Assembly: GCF_002204745.1 (NCBI RefSeq)
Contig: NZ_NIRR01000037.1
Coordinates: 1 to 34,942 of the forward strand
Direction: 5' to 3'
DNA length: 34,942 nucleotides
From: Hymenobacter amundsenii
GTDB taxonomy: Bacteria > Bacteroidota > Bacteroidia > Cytophagales > Hymenobacteraceae
A model generated the notes under the pieces. That model was not told the DNA's origin. It was given only the letters and a program-made list of their open reading frames with translations, and searched no databases. Position 1 is the stretch's first letter. Each line of letters starts with the position of its first letter. Positions 19,049 through 25,686 of the stretch are shown piece by piece. The translations under genes were made by a program, and so were the position numbers.

Positions 19049-19990
19049 TTATTTTACCGCTATTCTCTTGATCTTCAGTAGTAGGTGCAGGGGAGCTAAC
19101 ACGGCTGAAACGGCCAGTTGCCACCCGAATCGCCAGCGCCGACCCGACATGAGGTCGATGCCCGCGTTACGGAAGAACAGCTGGGCGTAGTTATAGCGCT
19201 TGCGGTTGAGCTTCGTATACCAGGGCTGGGCGTTGCGAACGGCCATAAAGCTGTCGAAGGTGACTTCGGGCCGGCCGGCCTGCCGGTGGTCGAGGTTTGC
19301 CATCACGTAGCCGATGGTGTCGTAGGTGCGCAGGGGCTGGCGCATGGTGATGGCAGTAGCGTGCAACCGGTATTCCATCAGGATTTCGGGCACAATGACG
19401 AGGGTATAACCTTGATCAACTAAGCGGTTGAAGTATTCGAAGTCGTCGCTGGGCCAGAAGCGAGAGTCTAGCCCACCGCTTTGCTCGAACACGCAGCGGC
19501 GCATAAATAGGCCGGTCATGGCACACTGCACATACTGTCCCCGGGCTCGGGCCCGGGGACCATCGGTGGGGTCGAGCAGGCCGGGGTAACGCTGCTTACT
19601 CAGGCGTCGACCGTCCTTGTTGATGTAGTAGGAGTGGCAGCTGCTCGCATCTACTTCGGGATGGGTCTGGTGGTAGGCCAGCTGCCGGCGCAGGCGTTCA
19701 GGCAGCATCAGGTCGTCGGCGTCGAGTAGAGCACACCACTCACCCTGGGCCAGTGCTACGAGCTCATTGATGACCGCAGCGTGCCCGGCATTAGGCCCGT
19801 AGCTGGCCCGGATGCGCGCATCGCGGGCAGCGTAGCGGCGGATAATAGCAGCCGACTGGTCGGTGGAGCCATCGTCGTGGATGAGTAGCTCAAAATCGGG
19901 GTAATCTTGAGCCAGTACACTGTCCAGGGTCTGGGCTAGGTAAAGCTCTTGGTTGTACACCGGCAAAATGACAGAGACGAGTGGGGGCAT
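19049..19990 (-). CDS. Glycosyltransferase family 2
   Basis: This encodes 313 residues with a GT-A core from the start: V-S-V-I-L-P-V-Y-N at about 5-13, I-H-D-D-G-S-T-D at about 37-44, and L-L-D-A-D-D at about 88-93 as the metal-binding motif. W-P-S-D-D-F-E-Y-F (about 180) corresponds to the E-D catalytic-base region. The C-terminus is basic and hydrophobic (HLLLKIKRIAVK), probably membrane-associated. The frame extends 31 codons upstream, but those read as leader sequence and the family begins at MPPLVSVILP (19990). It lies 64 bp after the first gene of the operon. Confidence 0.88.
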   Translation of the reverse strand: MPPLVSVILPVYNQELYLAQTLDSVLAQDYPDFELLIHDDGSTDQSAAIIRRYAARDARIRASYGPNAGHAAVINELVALAQGEWCALLDADDLMLPERLRRQLAYHQTHPEVDASSCHSYYINKDGRRLSKQRYPGLLDPTDGPRARARGQYVQCAMTGLFMRRCVFEQSGGLDSRFWPSDDFEYFNRLVDQGYTLVIVPEILMEYRLHATAITMRQPLRTYDTIGYVMANLDHRQAGRPEVTFDSFMAVRNAQPWYTKLNRKRYNYAQLFFRNAGIDLMSGRRWRFGWQLAVSAVLAPLHLLLKIKRIAVK

Positions 19991-20054
19991 AGCGAAAGTG
20001 GTTTTACAGGTAGATAACTCAGCAGCTGGTCTGAGGCTTGTCGGCCGGTAAAGC

Positions 20055-21209
20055 TTAGACCAACTGCTGATAAATAGCTTCAATACGGTCGAGGGCAGTA
20101 GTCGGGTCGAAGCGGCGCGCGTTTTCCCGGCCTTGGGCCAGCACCCGGGCCCGGGCGGGGCCGGCCAGCTCTACCACGGCCGCCACCTGCTGGGCGGCCG
20201 CCGCAGCCCAGCTTTCGAGCGGCTCGTCGGCCGCCAGTCGGGGCAGGTAGAAAGCGGCCGTGCCACCCACCTCGCGCATGGGGTCGGCCCCGGTCGTGAT
20301 AACCGGGCAACCGGCCGCCATGGCTTCGGCAATGGGCCAGCCAAAGCCCTCGGCCAACGATGGAAACAGCAGCACCGAAGCGCCCGCGTACGCCTGGCGG
20401 ACTACCTCGTCGGGCAGCCCGGGCAGAAAATGCACCTCGGCTCCGTAAGGTGAGGCGGCCCGCTGCTGCCCCAGCGCGGCCGAAGGCGCCTCGCCAATAA
20501 GCAGCAACGGCTGGCGGAACGGGCTGATGCGGCGCCAGGCAAAGTACAGGGCCAATACGCCCGCCCGGTTCTTATACCACTGGTTGCCGCCCACGTGCAG
20601 CAAATACCCCTGCCCCAGGTTCAGCCCCGTTTGCCGGCCGAGTGAGGCACGGGCGGCATCGGCTTCGATTACTTCGAACTTCTGGTTGAGTCCGTTATAG
20701 ACCATACCCGAGAAATGGGGCGCGGTCGGCAGGAACCGGTGCAAATCCTGGCGGGTATGCTCCGAAACTGATATAAAGTTGCGGGCCTGGGCGTAGCCGC
20801 GCCGGATGTAGGCCAGGTACTGCCGGCCCGGCCAGGCAGTACGGTTTTCGGCAACCTCGCCCAGAGCCGAGCGCTGGGCCAGAAAATCGTGGCAGTGCAC
20901 TACGTGGGGCCGGTGCGCCACCAGCGGCACCCAGGGCCCCAGGGCCTGGTCGGTGAACACGAACAGGCTATCGGCGGGGCAGGTGCGGAGCAGGCGGCGC
21001 ACCCGCAACGGAAACATCAGGTACTGATCGAGGTAACTGAGCCATTTGCGGGCCACCCCAGGGGCTGGCAGCCGCATAAAATGCGGCTGCGGCGTCCATA
21101 TCTCCACGGTGTGCCCCCGCTGCTGCATCCCTTCGGCCAGCATGCGCGCAAACCGGGGCATGCTCTGGTGGCTGAGGAAGTTTGGGTGGGTAAAAAGGAC
21201 GACGTGCAT
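20055..21209 (-). CDS. Glycosyltransferase family 4 (GT-B), first gene of the operon
   Basis: This encodes 384 residues. The N-terminus MHVVLFTHPNFLSHQSMPRF resembles WbuB/mannosyltransferase-type GT4 proteins. The C-terminal half shows L-H-V-G-G-N-Q-W-Y-K-N-R (about 205-216), H-F-L-P-G-L-P-D-E-V-V (about 262) and the donor-site motif P-S-L-A-E-G-F-G-W-P-I-A-E-A-M-A (about 288-303, with E-x7-E). It is preceded by an exact -7 promoter motif, and the run of - strand genes from here to 14386 forms the main glycosyltransferase unit. The ATG at 21209 is fixed by the conserved first strand. The substrate sugar is not predictable. Confidence 0.88.
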   Translation of the reverse strand: MHVVLFTHPNFLSHQSMPRFARMLAEGMQQRGHTVEIWTPQPHFMRLPAPGVARKWLSYLDQYLMFPLRVRRLLRTCPADSLFVFTDQALGPWVPLVAHRPHVVHCHDFLAQRSALGEVAENRTAWPGRQYLAYIRRGYAQARNFISVSEHTRQDLHRFLPTAPHFSGMVYNGLNQKFEVIEADAARASLGRQTGLNLGQGYLLHVGGNQWYKNRAGVLALYFAWRRISPFRQPLLLIGEAPSAALGQQRAASPYGAEVHFLPGLPDEVVRQAYAGASVLLFPSLAEGFGWPIAEAMAAGCPVITTGADPMREVGGTAAFYLPRLAADEPLESWAAAAAQQVAAVVELAGPARARVLAQGRENARRFDPTTALDRIEAIYQQLV

Positions 21210-21255
21210 ACGAGGATGGTATAGACGAATCCGGGGGCGGACCAACTAAGCATCC

Positions 21256-21263
21256 CAAACATA
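21256..21263 (-). promoter_or_regulatory. -7 promoter element of the glycosyltransferase operon
   Basis: On the - strand TATGTTTG is an exact match to the Bacteroidota consensus TAnnTTTG, 47-54 bases before the first gene's ATG, in an AT-rich gap (21250-21310). A TTG lies 28 bases further upstream, too distant for a normal -33 element. Confidence 0.55.
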
Positions 21264-21397
21264 ATTTATTTTATATAATACTTCATTAAGTCAATGCCAT
21301 TTTTTAATCCAAACTACCTGGCCCTACTTCGCAGGCTGTTTTTCAACCTGGTTTCGAACTCAGTAGCGAAGCAGGCTCTGAAGCGTGGCCTGCACAT

Positions 21398-22600
21398 TTA
21401 CTCGCCTCCTTCCTCGCCTTCCTTCACCACCTTGCGGGTACCCCGGTACAACTCATACTTCAGCAGGCGGCAATCAATTGGGCCATTATAAAGCGGGATG
21501 CGGCGGCTGGCTTTGAGGCCGACGCGCTTGGCGGCCTCCAGGTTGCCGGTGAACAGGTAGGCATCGTAGCCCTGGAAGTTGGTTTTGAGCGTGTCGCCGA
21601 TGGTTTTGTAGAGGTCGTCCATCTCGGTTTCCTCCCCGATCCGCTCCCCGTAGGGCGGGTTCGTGAGCACGATACCGGGCGCTGCACGGGGGGGCGCAAC
21701 GGCGTCCTTCACGTCGCGCACGCCGAGGCGGATGAAGTCTTCGAGGTCAGCGGCGGCCACATTCTCGCGGGCCAACTCAATGAAGTCCCGGCTCAGATCG
21801 GAGCCGCCGATGTAGCACTGGGGCTCCTCCAGCCGCATTTGTCGCGCATCCATTTGCACGGTTTCCCAGAGCACAGCGTCGAAATCGGCCCAGTGCTCAA
21901 ACCCGAACTTGCCCTGGTGGTAAAGGCCCGGGGCGATGCGCTGGGCGATGAGGGCGGCCTCGGTGAGGATGGTGCCCGAGCCGCACATGGGGTCGACGAG
22001 GGTGGTTTTGCCGTCCCAGCCGGCTAGCAGCAGCAGGCCGGCAGCCAGGGCCTCATTGAGCGGGGCCACGTTGGTTTGCTGGCGGTAACCGCGCTTGTGC
22101 AACGACTCGCCCGAGGCGTCGAGGCTCAGCACTACCTCATTCTCCAGCATGTGCAGGTGCAGGCGGATGTCGGGGTTTTTCACATCGACGCTGGGCCGCT
22201 CGCCGGTGCGGTTACGGAACTGGTCGACGATGGCATCTTTGGTAAGCTGGGCCACGAACAGCGAGTGGTCGAAGCTCGACTTGTTGACGACGGCCGTGAT
22301 GGCGAACGTCTGGTCCTGGCGCAGGTACTTGGTCCAGTCGATTCGGCCCACTTCGCGATAGAGGGCTTTTTCGTCGGGGGCCGAGAAGCCGGCGAAAGGC
22401 CGCAGGATGCGGACTGCCGTGCGGCACCACAAGCAGGCTTCGTAGAGCAGCTGCTGGTTGCCGCTGAACTCAATGGCCCGCTGGCCTACCTTCTCGATTT
22501 TCGCGCCCAGCTCGCGCAGCTCCTGGGCCAGCACTTCTTCGAGCCCGAACTGGGTGGTGGCGGTCATGTAAAACGGTTCGGCGCGGCGGTTGGTGGACAT
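21398..22600 (-). CDS. THUMP-domain class I SAM-dependent RNA methyltransferase (RlmL N-terminal-like)
   Basis: This encodes 400 residues. The N-terminal ferredoxin-like and THUMP region (about 10-165) binds structured RNA. A Rossmann methyltransferase follows, with D-P-M-C-G-S-G-T at 203-210 (the SAM site motif) and N-P-P-Y-G-E-R at 314-320, the catalytic motif of N2-guanine or N6-adenine methylases. The family includes the N-terminal half of E. coli RlmL, which makes m2G2445 in 23S rRNA. The C-terminal RlmK half is absent, as is usual outside gammaproteobacteria. On the - strand a GACCTTTG motif (22623-22630) 23-30 bases before the ATG is a one-mismatch -7 element. It ends in an acidic tail (KEGEEGGE). 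Confidence 0.9.
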   Translation of the reverse strand: MSTNRRAEPFYMTATTQFGLEEVLAQELRELGAKIEKVGQRAIEFSGNQQLLYEACLWCRTAVRILRPFAGFSAPDEKALYREVGRIDWTKYLRQDQTFAITAVVNKSSFDHSLFVAQLTKDAIVDQFRNRTGERPSVDVKNPDIRLHLHMLENEVVLSLDASGESLHKRGYRQQTNVAPLNEALAAGLLLLAGWDGKTTLVDPMCGSGTILTEAALIAQRIAPGLYHQGKFGFEHWADFDAVLWETVQMDARQMRLEEPQCYIGGSDLSRDFIELARENVAAADLEDFIRLGVRDVKDAVAPPRAAPGIVLTNPPYGERIGEETEMDDLYKTIGDTLKTNFQGYDAYLFTGNLEAAKRVGLKASRRIPLYNGPIDCRLLKYELYRGTRKVVKEGEEGGE

Positions 22601-22622
22601 AAGGTAGAGTCAGGTGAAGCCG

Positions 22623-22630
22623 CAAAGGTC
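22623..22630 (-). promoter_or_regulatory. Candidate -7 element of the RNA methyltransferase gene
   Basis: On the - strand GACCTTTG differs by one base from TAnnTTTG and lies 23-30 bases before the start codon. The cassette-like island begins about 75 bases beyond it, so this promoter was left intact. Confidence 0.35.
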
Positions 22631-22746
22631 GGGAATCTGGGCCAAGCATGTATCTTGGAGCGGCAGATGCGCCCCGAGTAGCGGGTATCTGGATAATAGC
22701 GGTAAGTTTAACGAACGACATTAATCGAACATTTTAAACCAAGAAT

Positions 22747-23163
22747 ATGACAGAAGAAAACAATTTAACAATGACAGAATTTAACCAAGACAATGCTTTT
22801 GAGATTTATTCAAAAAAAGCTATTTGGGGGTTTTCAATATTTTTCGCCCCAATTTTTGGTGGAGTATCATTGCGACAAAACTTAATTGACGACAACAGAA
22901 AAAAAGAAGCGAATATTGTCTTACTTGTTTCAATAGTATTCACAGTATTGACAATCCTCATAGTGAACAGCGTAGAGAGCAAGACAAATTCATTGACATA
23001 TTTATTAAATATGGGCTGGGGAGCAATTTTATCAGAATATTTCTTCAAAAAATATTTCCCTAATGATAATCACGAATACAAAAATATTTGGAAAGCTCTA
23101 TTAATCTCAATAGCCATCATAATTCCATTTATATTGGCAATTATTTATACAGCGACAGAATAA
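22747..23163 (+). CDS. Small membrane protein of unknown function in the cassette island
   Basis: This encodes 138 residues, not recognised. Three hydrophobic segments are visible at about 25-42, 55-75 and 115-136. A charged loop (RQNLIDDNRKKE) follows the first, and an aromatic/basic stretch (EYFFKKYFPNDNHEYKNIW) precedes the last. A second in-frame ATG at 22771 could be the true start. The gene is strongly AT-rich, with codon use unlike the GC-rich neighbours, consistent with transfer. Its stop codon TAA at 23161-23163 is directly followed by the left core of the attC-like palindrome, as in compact integron cassettes. Confidence 0.7.
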   Translation: MTEENNLTMTEFNQDNAFEIYSKKAIWGFSIFFAPIFGGVSLRQNLIDDNRKKEANIVLLVSIVFTVLTILIVNSVESKTNSLTYLLNMGWGAILSEYFFKKYFPNDNHEYKNIWKALLISIAIIIPFILAIIYTATE

Positions 23164-23301
23164 ACCTAACGCTAACAGTGGTTTGACAGAAATGGTGATT
23201 CGGTGCTCTGCAAACATTTTTATAGTTAATTAAAGTTTGACCAACCGCATCAACATTTGCGGTGAAAATCGCCACCTTCGCCAAGCGCTAAAACGTTAGA
23301 C
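23164..23301 (+). repeat. attC-like imperfect palindrome (cassette 1 recombination site)
   Basis: The left end ACCTAAC (23164-23170) fits the attC inverse core RYYYAAC, and the right end GTTAGAC (23295-23301) fits the core GTTRRRY. The arms just inside pair imperfectly with extra unpaired bases: AGTGGTTTGACAGAAATGG on the left aligns with the complement of CCACCTTCGCCAAGCGCT on the right. A smaller stem ACCGCA/TGCGGT (23244-23249 and 23258-23263) sits in the middle. The length of 138 bp is at the long end of known attC sites. Confidence 0.55.
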
Positions 23302-23304
23302 ACC

Positions 23305-23319
23305 ATGACAAGCAAGTAA
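23305..23319 (+). promoter_or_regulatory. Four-codon minicistron ahead of the second cassette gene
   Basis: ATG ACA AGC AAG TAA (Met-Thr-Ser-Lys-stop) begins 3 bases after the core site GTTAGAC and ends 4 bases before the ATG of the next gene. Short leader frames of this kind help ribosomes start on cassette genes that lack their own binding site, as shown for ORF-11 in class 1 integrons. That role is inferred here. Confidence 0.3.
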
Positions 23320-23323
23320 TTTC

Positions 23324-23728
23324 ATGAACCAAAAAGAATTCACGAATTACGTTGTACCAAAACTGCTGGCTCACTTTCCTTTCCTTAACGAGAGAGTTGA
23401 TTACAGTGAAGACGGTGCTTGTAAGATCGAATATCCAAGCAAGAAGGGAAAGTTAAAATTGTTGATAAGCACAGGAAATAGAGAAATTACTATTGGATTT
23501 GCTGCGAGAAATGGACTATTTGACTGGCACGTTCATATGGATATGTTAGGCGCTCAAACAGAAGAGCAAATGGCAACAACAGCTATTGATTTGATACAAG
23601 AAATAACGTATGATGAAAAGGTTATTTGTTTTTCAAACGATGAGGGCTATTACATTCCTTGGTTCGATGAAAATACAGAGGATATCAGGAGCGAAGACCA
23701 CACTATTACATATTGGAGTATGCTATAA
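23324..23728 (+). CDS. Hypothetical protein in the cassette island
   Basis: This encodes 134 residues, not recognised. It is a soluble, acidic alpha/beta protein without a signal peptide or membrane segment. Visible features are an N-terminal helix (KEFTNYVVPKLLAHFPFLNE), alternating strands (KLKLLISTG, REITIGFAARN) and an aromatic, acidic C-terminus (YYIPWFDENTEDIRSEDH). The size and fold pattern resemble small immunity-type proteins, but this is only an impression. The gene is AT-rich like its neighbour. It starts 22 bases after the core site of the upstream palindrome and ends 9 bases before the left core of the next one, so it fills the putative cassette. Confidence 0.7.
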   Translation: MNQKEFTNYVVPKLLAHFPFLNERVDYSEDGACKIEYPSKKGKLKLLISTGNREITIGFAARNGLFDWHVHMDMLGAQTEEQMATTAIDLIQEITYDEKVICFSNDEGYYIPWFDENTEDIRSEDHTITYWSML

Positions 23729-23737
23729 ACTACGAAC

Positions 23738-23864
23738 GCCTAACAATGTGTTTATAAAGTCGTGGCTGGATGTTAAGCATTTTACTTTAAATCACCATTT
23801 TGCTTATATAGTTAGTTGAAGCTGGCGTTTTTCGTGCACCAAAACTTTATAAACACTGTAACGT
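23738..23864 (+). repeat. Second attC-like palindrome with a decayed right core
   Basis: The left end GCCTAAC (23738-23744), continuing AATGTG, fits RYYYAAC. The arms GTGTTTATAAAGTCGTGG (23748-23765) and CCAAAACTTTATAAACAC (23839-23856) pair at 16 of 18 positions. The right end GTAACGT (23858-23864) is where GTTRRRY is expected but departs from it at two positions, so this last site may no longer recombine. The sequence is unlike the first palindrome except for its ends and layout, which is normal for attC sites. Confidence 0.5.
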
Positions 23865-23938
23865 CGTCGTAAAAAATCAAGTCCGAACACAGCAAAGTTC
23901 TTTATCAACACACAACAATCTACATATCCGCCTTGAAA

Positions 23939-25060
23939 ATGACTTCCCGACGTTCCTTCGTAAAAAATCTAAGCCTCGGGCTTGGTTCGGCTACCGTGCT
24001 ACCGGCGCTTACATCTTTTCAGCTTAGCCCCACCAGGAAAAACCCGGCGTACTCTGGCAAAAAGCTGAACGTGGCGCTTTGTGGCCTGGGCCGCTACGCA
24101 AATATTCTGGCCAAGGGCCTGGCGGAGTCTGAATACTGCACACTGGCGGGAATAATTACGGGCACACCTGAAAAAGCCGCCGCCTGGAAAGCGAAATATA
24201 ATATCCCCGATAAGAATATTTACAACTACGAAAACTTCGACAAGATTGCCCGCAATAAGGATATCGATTTGGTGTACGTGGTGCTGCCAAACGGGCTGCA
24301 CAAAGAATACACGCTGCGAGCGGCTAAAGCGGGCAAGCACGTTATTGTGGAGAAGCCGATGGCTTTTACGGTAGCCGATTGCCAGGAAATGATTGACGCC
24401 TGCCGGAAGGCGGGCGTGCAGCTGGCCGTTGGCTACCGGCTGCACTACGAGCCCCACCACTTGGAAATCAAGCGGCTCGGGCAGGAAAAGGTATTCGGGC
24501 CAGTCCGGCTGATAGAGGCGTCGCTGGGCTACAACCTGGCTGGTACGCCGCCCGACGACTGGCACCTGAAAAAAGCGCTGGCCGGCGGCGGCCCACTGAT
24601 GAACCTGGGCGTGTACTGCATCCAGAGCAACCGCTACGTGCTGGGCGAGGAGCCCACGGCCGTCACGGCCCAGTTCGGCCCCGTTACCATGCCCGAGCTG
24701 TTCACCGAAGTGGAAGAGAACATCAGCTGGCAGCTCCAGTTTCCAAGCGGCGCCATCGGCACGTCCACCACCACGTCTAACTGCAACATCGACCGGTTCT
24801 ACGCGGCGGCCGACCACGGCTTCTTCGAGCTGAGTCCGGGCCTCAGCTATGGCCCGTTTAAAGGCCGTACGAGCGAAAAGGCCTTCAACTTTCCCGTCAT
24901 CAATCAGCAGGCGGCCCAGCTAGATGGCATCGGCCAACTCATTCTGCAGGGCCAGGCCCTGCCCAGCCATATTTCGGGCGAAGAAGGCCTGAAGGATATT
25001 CGCGTGGTGGAAGGGATTTATGAGGCTGCCAGAACTGGAAAAAGGGTGGCGTTGAGTTGA
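23939..25060 (+). CDS. Gfo/Idh/MocA family oxidoreductase with Tat signal
   Basis: This is an NAD(P)-dependent sugar or inositol oxidoreductase of 373 residues. A twin-arginine signal (T-S-R-R-S-F-V-K-N, arginines at 4 and 5, followed by a hydrophobic stretch) sends the folded, cofactor-loaded enzyme to the periplasm. The Rossmann motif G-L-G-R-Y-A is at 49-54 and the family E-K-P motif at 138-140. G-Y-R-L-H-Y-E-P-H-H (about 165) and the G-G-G-P-L-M-N-L-G-V-Y segment with conserved active-site residues follow. The overall pattern is close to glucose-fructose oxidoreductase-like proteins. The ATG at 23939 is preferred to a TTG two codons upstream. It begins 74 bases after the last attC-like site, so its promoter must lie in that short gap or in the cassette. 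Confidence 0.88.
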   Translation: MTSRRSFVKNLSLGLGSATVLPALTSFQLSPTRKNPAYSGKKLNVALCGLGRYANILAKGLAESEYCTLAGIITGTPEKAAAWKAKYNIPDKNIYNYENFDKIARNKDIDLVYVVLPNGLHKEYTLRAAKAGKHVIVEKPMAFTVADCQEMIDACRKAGVQLAVGYRLHYEPHHLEIKRLGQEKVFGPVRLIEASLGYNLAGTPPDDWHLKKALAGGGPLMNLGVYCIQSNRYVLGEEPTAVTAQFGPVTMPELFTEVEENISWQLQFPSGAIGTSTTTSNCNIDRFYAAADHGFFELSPGLSYGPFKGRTSEKAFNFPVINQQAAQLDGIGQLILQGQALPSHISGEEGLKDIRVVEGIYEAARTGKRVALS

Positions 25061-25130
25061 TGCGCGCAGGCCTCCCGACTGATGGCTGCGCCGTTGCCAA
25101 AACCGATACCGCGTAAACCCAACTTACCTT

Positions 25131-25547
25131 ATGCCCGACCTCCAACGCTTCCTCGACGCACAGCAGGCCACCTACCCCACGGCCCTGGCAGAAATCCAAA
25201 GTGGCCGCAAGCGCAGCCACTGGATGTGGTTTATCTTCCCGCAGCTGCGGGGCCTGGGTCTGAGCGAAACGGCCCGGTTTTACGGCATCGAGGGTGCGGC
25301 CGAAGCGGCGGTTTACATGGCCCATCCGGTGCTGAGCCAACGGCTGGTCGAAATATGCGAGGCCTTGCTGCAACTGGCTTCAGCCGACGCCACCCGCATC
25401 TTCGGCAGCCCCGACGATATAAAACTGCGCTCCTCGATGACGCTGTTCCAGGCCGTGCCGGGTGCGCCGGGGGTGTTTGGACGAGTGCTGGATAGGTTCT
25501 ACGGCGGCCAGCGCGACGCCAAGACGCTGGCGCTGTTGAGCAAGTAG
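25131..25547 (+). CDS. DUF1810 family protein
   Basis: This encodes 138 residues. The sequence F-L-D-A-Q-Q-A-T-Y-P-T-A-L-A-E-I near the start, S-H-W-M-W-F-I-F-P-Q-L-R-G-L-G at about 29-43 and Y-M-A-H-P-V-L at about 62-68 define the DUF1810 family, which is small, cytoplasmic and alpha-helical. Its biochemical role is not established. Older databases call members calpastatin without support. The last third contains F-G-S-P-D-D-I-K-L-R-S-S-M-T-L-F, also conserved. It stands 70 bp after the oxidoreductase gene on the same strand and may be cotranscribed. Confidence 0.88.
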   Translation: MPDLQRFLDAQQATYPTALAEIQSGRKRSHWMWFIFPQLRGLGLSETARFYGIEGAAEAAVYMAHPVLSQRLVEICEALLQLASADATRIFGSPDDIKLRSSMTLFQAVPGAPGVFGRVLDRFYGGQRDAKTLALLSK

Positions 25548-25686
25548 GTCTAGAAATAGCGCGCGCCAGCTAAGCGGCGGCAGCCGGGCAGAATTGTCGG
25601 GTAGATGTCGTTCTTGCACACCTGAAAGCGGCGCGACACTTTGCGCTGGCTGCCTGCCGCTTCCTCCCTTCCTTACCCCGCAAAAC

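Larger units (their letters stand above)
22706..23864. mobile_element. Integron-like gene cassette island without an integrase
   Basis: Two small AT-rich genes are placed between GC-rich host genes. Each is followed by a long imperfect palindrome with ends like attC core sites. Cassette 1 would run from about GTTTAAC (22706-22712, a weak core match) to the first palindrome. Cassette 2 would run from GTTAGAC (23295-23301) to the second palindrome, whose right core is decayed. This is the layout of a CALIN (cluster of attC sites lacking an integron integrase). Base composition differs sharply from both flanks. Both genes point the same way, as cassettes normally do. No integrase, attI or cassette promoter is visible in the window. 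Confidence 0.5.

Noticed and set aside
22706..23864. Reading the island as a remnant of an insertion sequence
   Set aside because: There is no transposase, no terminal inverted repeats bounding the whole island and no target duplication. The palindromes follow each gene rather than flank the island.
25548..25686. GC-rich partial inverted repeat between the DUF1810 gene and the next gene
   Set aside because: Pairing between the GGCGGCAGCC and GGCTGCC segments is short and interrupted, so I could not defend it as a terminator or repeat.
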